Source: CAITSH01 sp945892985 (GTDB lineage: Bacteria > Pseudomonadota > Gammaproteobacteria > Burkholderiales > SG8-39). From it: a DNA stretch of 64,000 nt. The stretch's first letter is position 1. Each line of letters starts with the position of its first letter. Of this stretch, positions 54,580 to 62,903 are shown piece by piece. The stretch lies in contig CAMDDU010000003.1 in assembly GCA_945892985.1 (NCBI GenBank), forward strand, positions 111,556 through 175,555. The letters are read 5' to 3'. A program made the translations under genes and the position numbers. The notes under the pieces were generated by a model. It was not told where the DNA came from. It saw only the letters and a program-made list of their open reading frames with translations, and searched no databases.

Positions 54580-54615
54580 AGCGAAGCACAGTTTTGGAAC
54601 GAAGCGCAGTTCTGG
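54562..54615 (+). repeat. Three 18-bp tandem repeats across the dehydrogenase stop codon
   Basis: Units at 54562-54579, 54580-54597 and 54598-54615 share AGCGAAGC-CAGTT; each codes (S/N)EAQF followed by TAG in unit 1 and TGG in units 2 and 3. The reading frame stays open after the TAG up to 54828. Confidence 0.8.
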
Positions 54616-54846
54616 GCTAAGGCGTATTGCTTGGGCGGTGCACTTTCAGTGCGAATCGTCTTTTCAGTAAATATGGGCCAAGCGCAGCAGCAGTGTTGTG
54701 ACGTCGTACCTCCGCCGCTCCGCCCCCTTAATCGGGACGCAAGAGAATCGCTTGCCTGTACCTCGCTTTCGGGCAATCATGCGTGTGCGTCGATGATGCA
54801 GCGAAGACTGCGTGCCATAAGGCGATGACGATCACACAAGGAGTGA

Positions 54847-55824
54847 ATGATGTTGTGCAAAAGCCTGTTGTCCCTGTCCCTGTCCCTGACCCTTGCGCTA
54901 CTGCCGCAGTTTGCGCTGGCGCAAGCCTACCCGAGCAAGCCGATAAAAATTCTTGTGCCCTTCACCGCAGGTGGCTCGTCCGACATCATCGCGCGGTCCA
55001 TCGGCATAAAGCTCTCGGAGATCATGGGGCAGCCGGTCGTGGTGGAAAACCGCGCCGGTGCCAACGGTGCGATCGCCGCCGAAATGATCGCCAAGGCACC
55101 GGCCGATGGTTACAGCATCCTGGTTGGCTCGATAGGTGTGTTTGCGATCAATCCGGCGCTGTTCAAGAATCTGCCGTATCAGCCATTGCGCGACTTTGAC
55201 CTGATCTCTGTGGCGGTTCGTAATCCCAACATCCTGATTGCGACCCCAAAGTTTCCCGCCAATACTTTAGCGGAGCTGGTCGATTACATGAAAAAGAATC
55301 CAGGCAAGACGTCCTTTGTCTCATCGGGCACAGGTTCATCGGACCACCTGTCGGCTGAATTGCTGTGGCAGCGTACCCATACCACTGGCATCCATGTGCC
55401 CTACAAAGGCGGTTCGGCGGCAATGACCGACCTTATTGGCGGCGGTGTCGATGCGTCCTTTCAAAACCTCGGCGCGGCCTCGGCGCACATTAGCAGCGGT
55501 CGCCTAAAGGCTATTGCCGTCACCAGCGACAAGCGGGCGCCGCAATTCCCCAATGTGCCGACCATGGCCGAGGCGGGTATAAGCGGCTTCGAGGTCTATT
55601 CGTGGCAGGCTGTTGTCGCGCCCAAGGGCCTGCCCAGGGATGTGCTGGCCAAGTTGCAGGCTGGCGTCATCGCGGCGCTCAACGCACCGGATAACAAAGC
55701 GCGGTTGGACGCACAGGGCTTCGAGGTGGTGGCCAATACCTCGGAGCAGTTCACCGAGTTCCTGAAAGGGGAGCTGGCGCGCTGGAAACAAGTGGTGGAT
55801 ACCGCCGGCATCAAGCCCGACTGA
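54847..55824 (+). CDS. Bug/TctC-family periplasmic binding protein
   Basis: A protein of 325 residues with a signal peptide (LLSLSLSLTLALLPQFALAQA, cleavage about residue 25). YPSKPIKILVPFTAGGSSDIIAR, ENRAGANGAIAAEMIAKAPADGYSILVG and HVPYKGGSAAMTDLIGGGVD are family hallmarks. It should bind a carboxylate in the periplasm. Its place after the acyl-CoA dehydrogenase suggests a substrate linked to this catabolic region. GGAG precedes the ATG. Confidence 0.88.
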   Translation: MMLCKSLLSLSLSLTLALLPQFALAQAYPSKPIKILVPFTAGGSSDIIARSIGIKLSEIMGQPVVVENRAGANGAIAAEMIAKAPADGYSILVGSIGVFAINPALFKNLPYQPLRDFDLISVAVRNPNILIATPKFPANTLAELVDYMKKNPGKTSFVSSGTGSSDHLSAELLWQRTHTTGIHVPYKGGSAAMTDLIGGGVDASFQNLGAASAHISSGRLKAIAVTSDKRAPQFPNVPTMAEAGISGFEVYSWQAVVAPKGLPRDVLAKLQAGVIAALNAPDNKARLDAQGFEVVANTSEQFTEFLKGELARWKQVVDTAGIKPD

Positions 55825-55859
55825 TTGCAATAGGCTGGAAATGCCCGCCGCGCCTTGTA

Positions 55860-56414
55860 TCAAATCGTCTTGTAGGGAACGCCGAGGATGTCGATCCTGG
55901 CCATAACGCGGATGGTCTCCGAGGATACAAGCGAGGTGTTGTTGGGCGTGGCGTACGAGACTTTGCCGGGACTGGCGCGCGCATAGTCGATCAGGTCCTT
56001 GACGCGTTTGATCGGGGATGCCGCGCTGACCGCGAGTGCGAAGGGCAGGTCGCCGGTGCGCACGATTGGCGTAAAGTCCTTGATCGGGTCCTAGCGTAGT
56101 GTCTTGAACAGGCTGGGGTTGGCCGAGTGCGAGGTGTTGGTTGACATCAACAGGGTGTAGCCATCGGGCTTTGCCTTGGCGACAAACTCCGCGCTGATTT
56201 GGGCGCTGGCACCGGCCCTGTTTTCAACAACGCCCTGTTGCTTGAGGCGTTCTGAGAGTTTTTGCGCGATGACGCGGCCCAGCGCATCGGTGCCGCTTCC
56301 AGCTGCGAAGGGAATGACCAGGCCGATCGGTTTTGAAGGCCACGCATCCTGTGCATGAATGCCGTAACTGAGCAGTGCGAGCGCCGCACAGAGCATCTGA
56401 GCTGTCTGTCGCAT
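55860..56414 (-). pseudogene. Broken Bug/TctC-family gene
   Basis: From ATG at 56414 the frame codes a signal peptide and the Bug start AWPSKPIGLVIPFAAGSGTD, then NRAGASAQISAEFVAKAKPDGYTLL. A TAG at 56091-56093 interrupts it where family members have the Tyr of LRYDP; the same frame goes on with DPIKDFTPIVRTGDLPFALAV to GVPYKTI and then a TGA at 55860. The last third of the family domain is missing. So there is both a nonsense change and a lost 3' end. A single sequencing error could explain the TAG but not the missing end. It follows the cupin gene by 28 bases. Confidence 0.82.
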
Positions 56415-56442
56415 GACTCCGCCTTGATGCTTTTTTATAGTT

Positions 56443-56826
56443 CTATACCGCCGGGCGCACGACGCGGTCGGGCGACTCTTCGTAGGGGGGCGAATAGACC
56501 ACCAGCAGGCGCACTGGTTCCTCACTGATGACGGTGAACGTATGCATCACGTCGGCGGGGAAAAAACAGCTGTCGCCGGGGCCCAGTTCGCAGGATTCGC
56601 CGCCGACTTCGGCCAGGGCGCGGCCCTCGAGCATGTAGCAGACCTGTTCTATTCCCGGGTGGGCGTGCGGCAGAGCGCCTTTGCCCTTCTGAATATGGCC
56701 AAGCACCAGTTCGATCTGCTTTGCGCCGGTTTCGGGGCCGATCAGGCGCTTGTTCAGCGTGCCGGTGTGATTGGCCGGGTGGTAGCCGGGGACATCTTGT
56801 TGCCGGACAAAATAATTGTGGGCCAT
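56443..56826 (-). CDS. Single-domain cupin protein
   Basis: A cupin of 127 residues. Motif 1 is PHAHPGIEQVCYMLEGRALAEVGGE and motif 2 PGDSCFFPADVMHTFTV, with the metal-binding His and Glu residues present. Such small cupins can be dioxygenases, isomerases or binding proteins; nothing points to one. It probably shares an operon with the downstream Bug pseudogene. Confidence 0.8.
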   Translation of the reverse strand: MAHNYFVRQQDVPGYHPANHTGTLNKRLIGPETGAKQIELVLGHIQKGKGALPHAHPGIEQVCYMLEGRALAEVGGESCELGPGDSCFFPADVMHTFTVISEEPVRLLVVYSPPYEESPDRVVRPAV

Positions 56827-57162
56827 GCTGCTCTCCTTTTTGTTTTCAAGCCCATGACAGCTTGTTATTGTGCATTGTGCATTGTGCTATTGCGCCGCGA
56901 AATGATAGAGGAAAGCGCGGTGCTACGCCTGTGTGCCCGAATCTGGCGGGGATTGCAGGCGGCTGAGCATGGATGTTGACCGCGCTACGACCTTGCCACT
57001 GTGCGGAACCAATCCGGAGCGCGCGCGTCCAATGCCGGTCACGCAGCGCCGGGATGGAATAATCGGGCTTTGCGGGCCGACTTATTTGGAAACTCAGGTG
57101 GTGTTGCCGCCATGCTTGCGGTGTGGGCGGTGTGTGCACTGTCGGCGGCGGGAGCCGGGTGC
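56827..57162. other. Region between the cupin gene and ETF-QO, with a 7-bp tandem repeat
   Basis: No credible gene. Three perfect copies of ATTGTGC lie at 56867-56887, about 40-60 bases upstream of the cupin start and thus in its promoter zone. Short frames over 57001-57291 overlap the ETF-QO gene and lack support. Confidence 0.5.
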
Positions 57163-58824
57163 TCACATATTCGGGTAATTGGGGCCGCCCCCGCCTTGTG
57201 GCACCACCCAAACGATGTTCTGGGTCGGATCCTTGATATCACAGGTTTTGCAATGCACGCAGTTTTGCGCGTTGATCTGCAGGCGGTCTGAGTCGTCCTC
57301 TGCCTTGATATATTCGTATACACCCGCCGGACAGTAACGCGCTTCCGCACCGGCGTAGGTGGCCAGATTCACCTTCACCGGAACGGTGGCGTCCTTGAGT
57401 GTGAGATGGCTAGGCTGGTTTTCCTCGTGATTGGTGTTGGAGATGAACACCGAGGAGAGCTTGTCGAAGGTGAGTTTGCCATCGGGTTTGGGATAGCTGA
57501 TCGGCTGGAATTGCGCCGCAGGTCGCAGGCACTCGTGGTCTGCATGCCGGTGATGCAGTGTCCATGGGAATTTTCCGCGCAGCAACCACTGCTCGATGCC
57601 GACCATCAGGGTTCCGCCATAGAGTCCCTTGCCCATCCATTGCTTGAAATTGCGCGCTTGCCACAATTCGTCGTAAAGCCAGGATTGCCGGAATGCCATC
57701 GGATAGTCTTCGAGCACGTCGTGGCTGCGGCCCGCTTGCAGCGCGGCAAACGCGGCTTCCGCAGCCAACATCCCCGATTTGATCGCAGCGTGGCTGCCCT
57801 TGATGCGCGAGGCGTTGAGGAAGCCGGCATCGTCGCCGACCAGGCAGCCGCCCGGGAAGGCCAGTTTGGGCAAGGACATGATGCCGCCGGCGGCGATGGC
57901 GCGCGCACCGTAGGACACGCGCTTTGCGCCATCGAAGTAGCCGCGAATCGCCGGGTGTGTCTTGTAGCGCTGGAACTCTTCGTAGGGCGACAGATACGGG
58001 TTCTGGTAGGCCAGACCGACGACAAAACCTACCGACACCAGGTTGTCTTCCATATGATAAAGGTAGGAGCCGCCATAGGTATCCGAGGCAAGCGGCCAGC
58101 CTGCCGTATGTACCACCAGGCCGGGCTGGTGCTTTGATGGGTCGATTTCCCACAACTCCTTGAAGCCGATGCCATAAACCTGCGGGTCGGCGTCTTTGCT
58201 TAGTTCGAAGCGTTCCATCAACTGCTTGCCAAGGTGTCCGCGGCAGCCTTCGGCAAACACCGTGTATTTCGCCAGCAGTTCCATGCCGCGCTGGTACTGG
58301 TCTGTGGGCTGCCCGTCGCGCCCTACGCCCATATCACCGGTGGCCACGCCCTTGACGCTGCCATCGGCGTTGAACAAGACTTCCGCGCCGGCAAAGCCGG
58401 GGTAGATTTCCACGCCAAGCTCCTCCGCCCTGGCGCCCAGCCAGCGGCACACATTGGCGAGGCTGACGACGTAATTGCCGTGATTCTGGAAGCAAGCCGG
58501 CAACAGTGCGCCGGGAATTTGCGTCGATCCTGATTCGGACAGGAACAGGAAGCGGTCTTCGCTGACTGCGATATTGAGCGGTGCGCCGGCGGCCTTCCAG
58601 TCGGGTATGAGCTCGCTGATGGCGCGGGGATCCATCACGGCACCAGAAAGGATGTGGGCGCCGATTTCGGAGCCCTTTTCAATGACGCAGACCCCCACCT
58701 CGACGCCCTTTTGCGCGGCCTGCTGCTTGAGCCGGATGGCTGCGGCCAGGCCGGCGGGGCCGCCGCCGACGATGAGCACATCGTAGTCCATTGATTCGCG
58801 CGGATTCACAGCGTCTCCGGTCAT
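57163..58824 (-). CDS. Electron transfer flavoprotein-ubiquinone oxidoreductase
   Basis: A protein of 553 residues. The FAD motif VLIVGGGPAGLAAAIRLKQQ is at the N-terminus; the quinone/membrane region includes YSPYEEFQRYKTHP-like sequence (LSPYEEFQRYKTHP); the C-terminus has the 4Fe-4S ligands in RYCPAGVYEY and NCVHCKTCDIKDP. It moves electrons from EtfBA to ubiquinone at the inner membrane. Together with etfBA and the acyl-CoA dehydrogenase it completes an electron path. ATG at 58824 or 58791 may be used. It is divergent from the thioesterase gene. Confidence 0.94.
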   Translation of the reverse strand: MTGDAVNPRESMDYDVLIVGGGPAGLAAAIRLKQQAAQKGVEVGVCVIEKGSEIGAHILSGAVMDPRAISELIPDWKAAGAPLNIAVSEDRFLFLSESGSTQIPGALLPACFQNHGNYVVSLANVCRWLGARAEELGVEIYPGFAGAEVLFNADGSVKGVATGDMGVGRDGQPTDQYQRGMELLAKYTVFAEGCRGHLGKQLMERFELSKDADPQVYGIGFKELWEIDPSKHQPGLVVHTAGWPLASDTYGGSYLYHMEDNLVSVGFVVGLAYQNPYLSPYEEFQRYKTHPAIRGYFDGAKRVSYGARAIAAGGIMSLPKLAFPGGCLVGDDAGFLNASRIKGSHAAIKSGMLAAEAAFAALQAGRSHDVLEDYPMAFRQSWLYDELWQARNFKQWMGKGLYGGTLMVGIEQWLLRGKFPWTLHHRHADHECLRPAAQFQPISYPKPDGKLTFDKLSSVFISNTNHEENQPSHLTLKDATVPVKVNLATYAGAEARYCPAGVYEYIKAEDDSDRLQINAQNCVHCKTCDIKDPTQNIVWVVPQGGGGPNYPNM

Positions 58825-58965
58825 ATGTCTTTGTCTTTCGGTGGCGGATTTGCCGTAGATTATATAATGCAGCGCTCAGCCTTTCGCCCGCTTTCCCATT
58901 TGCGGGTGTTTGCGTTGCCCTTTGCGTCACCCAACACAGCGCCCCGTTCAGGATGAAATGCCGCC

Positions 58966-59382
58966 ATGATGCACAAACGCAAGCTGGTGCACACCGATGT
59001 GATTGCGATTCGCTGGGGGGATCTTGACTCGGTCGGGCACGTCAATAACACTATTTATTTCCGCTACATGGAGCAGGCGCGTATCGACTGGTTCGACAGC
59101 CTCGGTTATCCGGTCGGTCCGCGCGAGGAGGGGCCGGTGATCGTCAATGCCAGCTGCACCTTCCTCAAGCAGCTCAATTATCCTGGCAATGTCGAGGTCA
59201 AGACCTACATCGGCACGGTCGGACGTACAAGCATGGAAAGCTGGATCGAAATGCGCCCAAGTTATGATCCGGGAACGGTCTACGCCGAGGGAGGCGCAAA
59301 AATCGTCTGGGTCAACTATGCCCTGGGCAAATCACAGCCCTTGCCCGATCAGATCAGACGGCTTGTCGGAGAAATGCCATGA
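58966..59382 (+). CDS. YbgC/FadM-type acyl-CoA thioesterase
   Basis: A 4-hydroxybenzoyl-CoA-thioesterase-like hotdog protein of 138 residues. The active-site motif is DLDSVGHVNNTIYFRYMEQAR, with the catalytic Asp and HVNN. It would hydrolyse acyl-CoA esters in the cytosol. It overlaps the following small lipoprotein gene by four bases. Confidence 0.87.
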   Translation: MMHKRKLVHTDVIAIRWGDLDSVGHVNNTIYFRYMEQARIDWFDSLGYPVGPREEGPVIVNASCTFLKQLNYPGNVEVKTYIGTVGRTSMESWIEMRPSYDPGTVYAEGGAKIVWVNYALGKSQPLPDQIRRLVGEMP

Positions 59383-59645
59383 GGTTTGCTTCTTTGGCGG
59401 GGATGTTGTTGCTGTGTGGATGCGCTACCTCGTCCGCGCCACCGGTCGTGCATTTTTTGTGGCAGGGTAAGCCGGGTGAGGCGGTGCGCCAGTTCGGTTC
59501 GCCCGAACAGGCGCAGGCGGCCTTGGACCAGGCGGTAAAAGCGTGCAGTTTCGATATCCGCCAGACCGCCGCGGGAGACATTGCGGCAGAAACTGAACTC
59601 AACAAAGCTTGCATGGCGGGCAAGGGCTGGCTGCCGGAAAATTGA
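59379..59645 (+). CDS. Small lipoprotein of unknown function
   Basis: A protein of 88 residues. The signal peptide MRFASLAGMLLLCGC ends in a lipobox (LLCGC), so the mature chain should be a lipoprotein of about 74 residues. The mature part has two more cysteines (KACSFDI, NKACMAG) that could form a disulfide. The motif EAELNKACMAGKGW-like end (ETELNKACMAGKGW) resembles short Cys-containing lipoproteins found in proteobacteria. I do not recognise its function. It starts inside the thioesterase stop (ATGA). Confidence 0.7.
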   Translation: MRFASLAGMLLLCGCATSSAPPVVHFLWQGKPGEAVRQFGSPEQAQAALDQAVKACSFDIRQTAAGDIAAETELNKACMAGKGWLPEN

Positions 59646-59817
59646 CCGGGTTTGTGCCAATTTGTTGGCGTTTGGGTGCTTAAAATAGCAATGTAGGGTG
59701 CTTCGCTGCTGTGCAAACCGGCCGGCTTAAGGCACTCTGCACGGGTTGGGCTCGGCGGCGAACCGGTTCGTTGCCCGCGAATTAAAATATTCTGAACGGG
59801 ATAGAGGGGAAAAACGC

Positions 59818-60069
59818 ATGAAGGCGACACTCGCATTGATCATGTTGTGCGGCTTTCTTGGTCTGGCTTACGCGGCACCACAGGAGCCGCCGGCGCGGAG
59901 TCAGGAGGAGGTCGTAAACCGCATCCTGCGCGCCGGCAACCTGGCGGCCAGGCGCGGTGACAAGACCGCCAATGCCGATGCCAGTGTCGCGGCGCAACTC
60001 GCGCGGGAGGCGCGCACTCTCGAAGCGGCTGAGCAGATCTACAAGAACTTCAATAAGCGCAACAATTAA
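59818..60069 (+). CDS. Small secreted protein of unknown function
   Basis: A protein of 83 residues. The start MKATLALIMLCGFLGLAYAAP is a Sec signal peptide with cleavage after AYA (about residue 19). The mature 64 residues are charged and helical-looking, with an Ala/Arg-rich centre. No family is recognised. GAGGGG lies eight bases before the ATG at 59818. It has its own leader of 172 bases that includes the palindrome CGAACC/GGTTCG (59759-59770). Confidence 0.6.
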   Translation: MKATLALIMLCGFLGLAYAAPQEPPARSQEEVVNRILRAGNLAARRGDKTANADASVAAQLAREARTLEAAEQIYKNFNKRNN

Positions 60070-60346
60070 CCCGGCGGGATTCGACGCCAGCCAACAAAGT
60101 CGTCCAGGCCACGCCGGCCGCTGTTTGGTAATCTGCTGAAGCCGTTTGTGCTGCATGGTCCGAAGAATCGGCTGCACTTGATTCTTGGGCGCGCCAGCCA
60201 GCGCCAGCCAATAGGCTGGAAATGCCACCTGATAAGGTTTTTCAGCCAACAGCTGGGGCGCCGCGTGCCTCTGGCCGAACTCGGACTTGGCGCGGTTTTC
60301 CCCTACAATTCGACTCTCAGTCACAACTACCTGGTGAGAGCACGCA

Positions 60347-61696
60347 ATGAGCAAAGTCTACCCGGACGCCAAGTCCGCCCTGAAGGGCCTGCTGAACGAC
60401 AACATGACCATCGCCGCTGGTGGTTTCGGTTTGTGCGGCATTCCGGAAAATCTCATCGAGGCTCTGGTCGAGAGCGGCACCAAGGGCCTGACCATTGTTG
60501 GCAACAATGCCGGCGTAGATGACTTCGGCATGGGCCTTTTGCTCAAATCGCGGCAGGTGAAAAAAGTCATCGCCTCTTACGTCGGGGAAAACAAAGAGTT
60601 CGAGCGCCAGGTGTTGGCCAATGAGCTCGAGCTTGAGCTCACGCCGCAGGGTACGCTGGCAGAAAAGCTGCGCGCCGGCGGCGCCGGCATCCCCGGGTTT
60701 TATACGCGCACCGGCTTTGGCACCAAGCTGGCCGAAGACAAGGACACACGGGCCTTCGATGGCAAGGAATACGTCCTCGAGGAAAGCATTCGCGCCGATG
60801 TGTCCATCGTCAAGGCCTGGAAGGGGGACGCGCTGGGCAATCTGGTTTATCGCAAGACCTCGCGCAACTTCAACCCTATGATCGCCACCTGCGGCAAGAC
60901 CACCGTGGCCGAAGTCGAGGAACTGGTCGAGGTGGGCACGCTCGACCCGGACAACATCCATACGCCAGGCATTTACATCGACCGCATCGTCCAGGGAGCG
61001 AAGTACGAAAAGCGCATCGAGTTCAAAACCGTTTCAGGCGCCGGCGGTTCGAAAAAAGATTCGCCCATACGCGAGCTGATGGCCAAGCGCGCCGGTATGG
61101 AATTGCGCGATGGCTATTACGTCAACCTGGGCATCGGCATCCCGACTTTGGTGGCCAACTATATTCCCGCGGGCGTCAAGGTCACGCTGCAATCGGAAAA
61201 CGGCCTGTTGGGCATAGGCCCGTTTCCGGCCGAGGCGGAACTCGATCCGGATCTGATCAACGCCGGCAAGCAGACCATCACCACGCTGCCCGGGTCGAGC
61301 TTTTTTTCCAGTGCCGATTCATTTGCGATGATCCGCGGCGGTCACATCGACCTGTCGATACTCGGCGGTCTTGAGGTTGCCGATAACGGTGACCTTGCCA
61401 ACTGGATGGTGCCGGGCAAGATGGTCAAGGGTCCTGGTGGTGCCATGGACCTGGTATCGGGTGTGCGTCGTGTGATCGTGTTGATGGAGCACTGCGCCAA
61501 GGACGGCACGCCCAAAATCCTGACGCAATGCACGCTGCCGATCACAGGCAAGGGCGTGGTCAACATGATCATCACCGACTTGTGCGTGTTCGAGGTGGTG
61601 CATGGCCAGGGACTGGTGCTCAAGGAGCTCCACCCCGGCGTCACGTTGGCGGATGTCAAGGCGAAGACGGGTTGCGCGTTCGCGGTCGCTCTGTAG
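60347..61696 (+). CDS. 3-oxoacid CoA-transferase, A and B subunits fused
   Basis: A class I CoA transferase of 449 residues. Residues about 1-228 match the A subunit (MTIAAGGFGLCGIPENLIEALVE, GFYTRTGFGTKLAEDK) and about 250-449 the B subunit (DGYYVNLGIGIPTLVANYIP; catalytic Glu in SENGLLGIGP; GGAMDLVSGVRRVIV). The two are joined by a linker of about 20 residues (KTVSGAGGSKKDSPIRELM). It moves CoA from succinyl-CoA to acetoacetate or another 3-oxoacid. In many betaproteobacteria these are two genes (scoA, scoB). It fits the acyl-CoA catabolic setting. Confidence 0.9.
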   Translation: MSKVYPDAKSALKGLLNDNMTIAAGGFGLCGIPENLIEALVESGTKGLTIVGNNAGVDDFGMGLLLKSRQVKKVIASYVGENKEFERQVLANELELELTPQGTLAEKLRAGGAGIPGFYTRTGFGTKLAEDKDTRAFDGKEYVLEESIRADVSIVKAWKGDALGNLVYRKTSRNFNPMIATCGKTTVAEVEELVEVGTLDPDNIHTPGIYIDRIVQGAKYEKRIEFKTVSGAGGSKKDSPIRELMAKRAGMELRDGYYVNLGIGIPTLVANYIPAGVKVTLQSENGLLGIGPFPAEAELDPDLINAGKQTITTLPGSSFFSSADSFAMIRGGHIDLSILGGLEVADNGDLANWMVPGKMVKGPGGAMDLVSGVRRVIVLMEHCAKDGTPKILTQCTLPITGKGVVNMIITDLCVFEVVHGQGLVLKELHPGVTLADVKAKTGCAFAVAL

Positions 61697-61768
61697 CGCT
61701 GCTTTTTGCCGGCGAAGGACGCGGCCTATCGATCGCGTTGTTCAAAAATCAAGCCAATTTATTCTCCA

Positions 61769-61806
61769 AAATCCCCGCCAGTCGGGGCTTTCAAGCTTGT
61801 TTTTGT
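61769..61806 (+). terminator. Terminator after the CoA-transferase gene
   Basis: CCCCG (61773-61777) pairs with CGGGG (61783-61787), extended by AAA/TTT around one mismatch; TTTC and GTTTTT follow. It lies between the convergent transferase and hydrolase genes. Confidence 0.5.
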
Positions 61807-61841
61807 GATGAAAATGTCACCTTTTCCCGGCGCTGCAGGGT

Positions 61842-62867
61842 TTAGGCGGGCGGCAGTGTGGCGATAAATTCGGCGAGGTGTGCTTGCCACTGCGCGGCAC
61901 GCAGTGCCGTATAGTGCCCCATCGATTTGGCGCCCGCAGGTACGAGAACATAGCGCGCCGCCGGCATCCGGCGGATTACCGGTTCCATCGATCCGAGTTC
62001 CGGTGGATTGAGTTCGTCGTCGGCAAAGTTAATCGCCAGCAGGGGCGCTTTGATATTTTGAAGGATGTCTGTTGGATCGTAAGTGCCGGAGGCCTCAACC
62101 TGGTAGAGGCGGTTGTTGGCGTCGCCCTTGCGCGCGTTGGTGACGAACTTTTCGTACAAGGCGTCGGCGGCGGCGCGCGTCGGGGCTAGCTCCTGCAGGC
62201 GCACGACGCTTTGGACCATTAGCGCGCCGAAGGGGGCGGTATAGACATAGCGCGAGGGATTGGTGGTGTAGTTGCCGCCGTTCCATTCCGGATCGTTGCG
62301 GATGGCTTCGATGGAAATGCGCCGCTGCAGCCAGTTGCGTCCGCTCATTGGCGCCGGCTGGCTTGCCACCGGCACCAGCGCGTCCATGAAGTCGGGGTAG
62401 AGCCCGGCGAACAGCCAGGTCAGCATGCCGCCCATAGACAGACCCAGAATCATGCGCAGGTGCGCCACGCCGAGGCCTTCGGTAAGCAAGCGGTGCTCGG
62501 CGCGGATGATGTCGCGAAAGCTGTAATGCGGGAAGGACGCGCGCAATCCGTCACTGGGTTTGCTCGAGCCGCCAAAACCGATGGCGTCGGGCATCACGAT
62601 GTAATATTCACTGGCGTCCAGCGCCTGCCCCGGGCCGAATAACTCACCGCCCAGCTCCGCCGTCTGCCAATCCTTGGCCGATCCGGTGGTGTTATGCAGC
62701 AGCAGCAGGGCATTGGTGATCGCACCCGCGGCGTTGCGCTTTGGCTCGCCCAGCGTGAGGTAGTGCATGCGTAACTCGGGCAGTGTTTCGCCGCTGGAAA
62801 ATTCGAAGTCGCGGATGAGGAAGTTGCCTTCTTGTTCTTGTTGTAGGGGTTTGGTCCGTTCGGTCAT
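61842..62867 (-). CDS. Alpha/beta-fold hydrolase, MetX-like
   Basis: A protein of 341 residues related to homoserine O-acetyltransferases. The nucleophile elbow is GLSMGG, the acid in NFADDELNPPE and the His in KSMGHYTALR. True MetX proteins mostly have GGSMGG and substrate-binding Arg residues in set places, so this is more likely a hydrolase or acyltransferase of unknown substrate. It is downstream of the truncated hutF gene on the same strand. Confidence 0.78.
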   Translation of the reverse strand: MTERTKPLQQEQEGNFLIRDFEFSSGETLPELRMHYLTLGEPKRNAAGAITNALLLLHNTTGSAKDWQTAELGGELFGPGQALDASEYYIVMPDAIGFGGSSKPSDGLRASFPHYSFRDIIRAEHRLLTEGLGVAHLRMILGLSMGGMLTWLFAGLYPDFMDALVPVASQPAPMSGRNWLQRRISIEAIRNDPEWNGGNYTTNPSRYVYTAPFGALMVQSVVRLQELAPTRAAADALYEKFVTNARKGDANNRLYQVEASGTYDPTDILQNIKAPLLAINFADDELNPPELGSMEPVIRRMPAARYVLVPAGAKSMGHYTALRAAQWQAHLAEFIATLPPA

Positions 62868-62903
62868 GCAAGCAATCCTTTTTGTACTTTACGAAAGGCT
62901 CAT

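Noticed and set aside
57001..57291. 96-codon frame overlapping the end of ETF-QO
   Set aside because: It overlaps the conserved Fe-S coding region of ETF-QO on the other strand.
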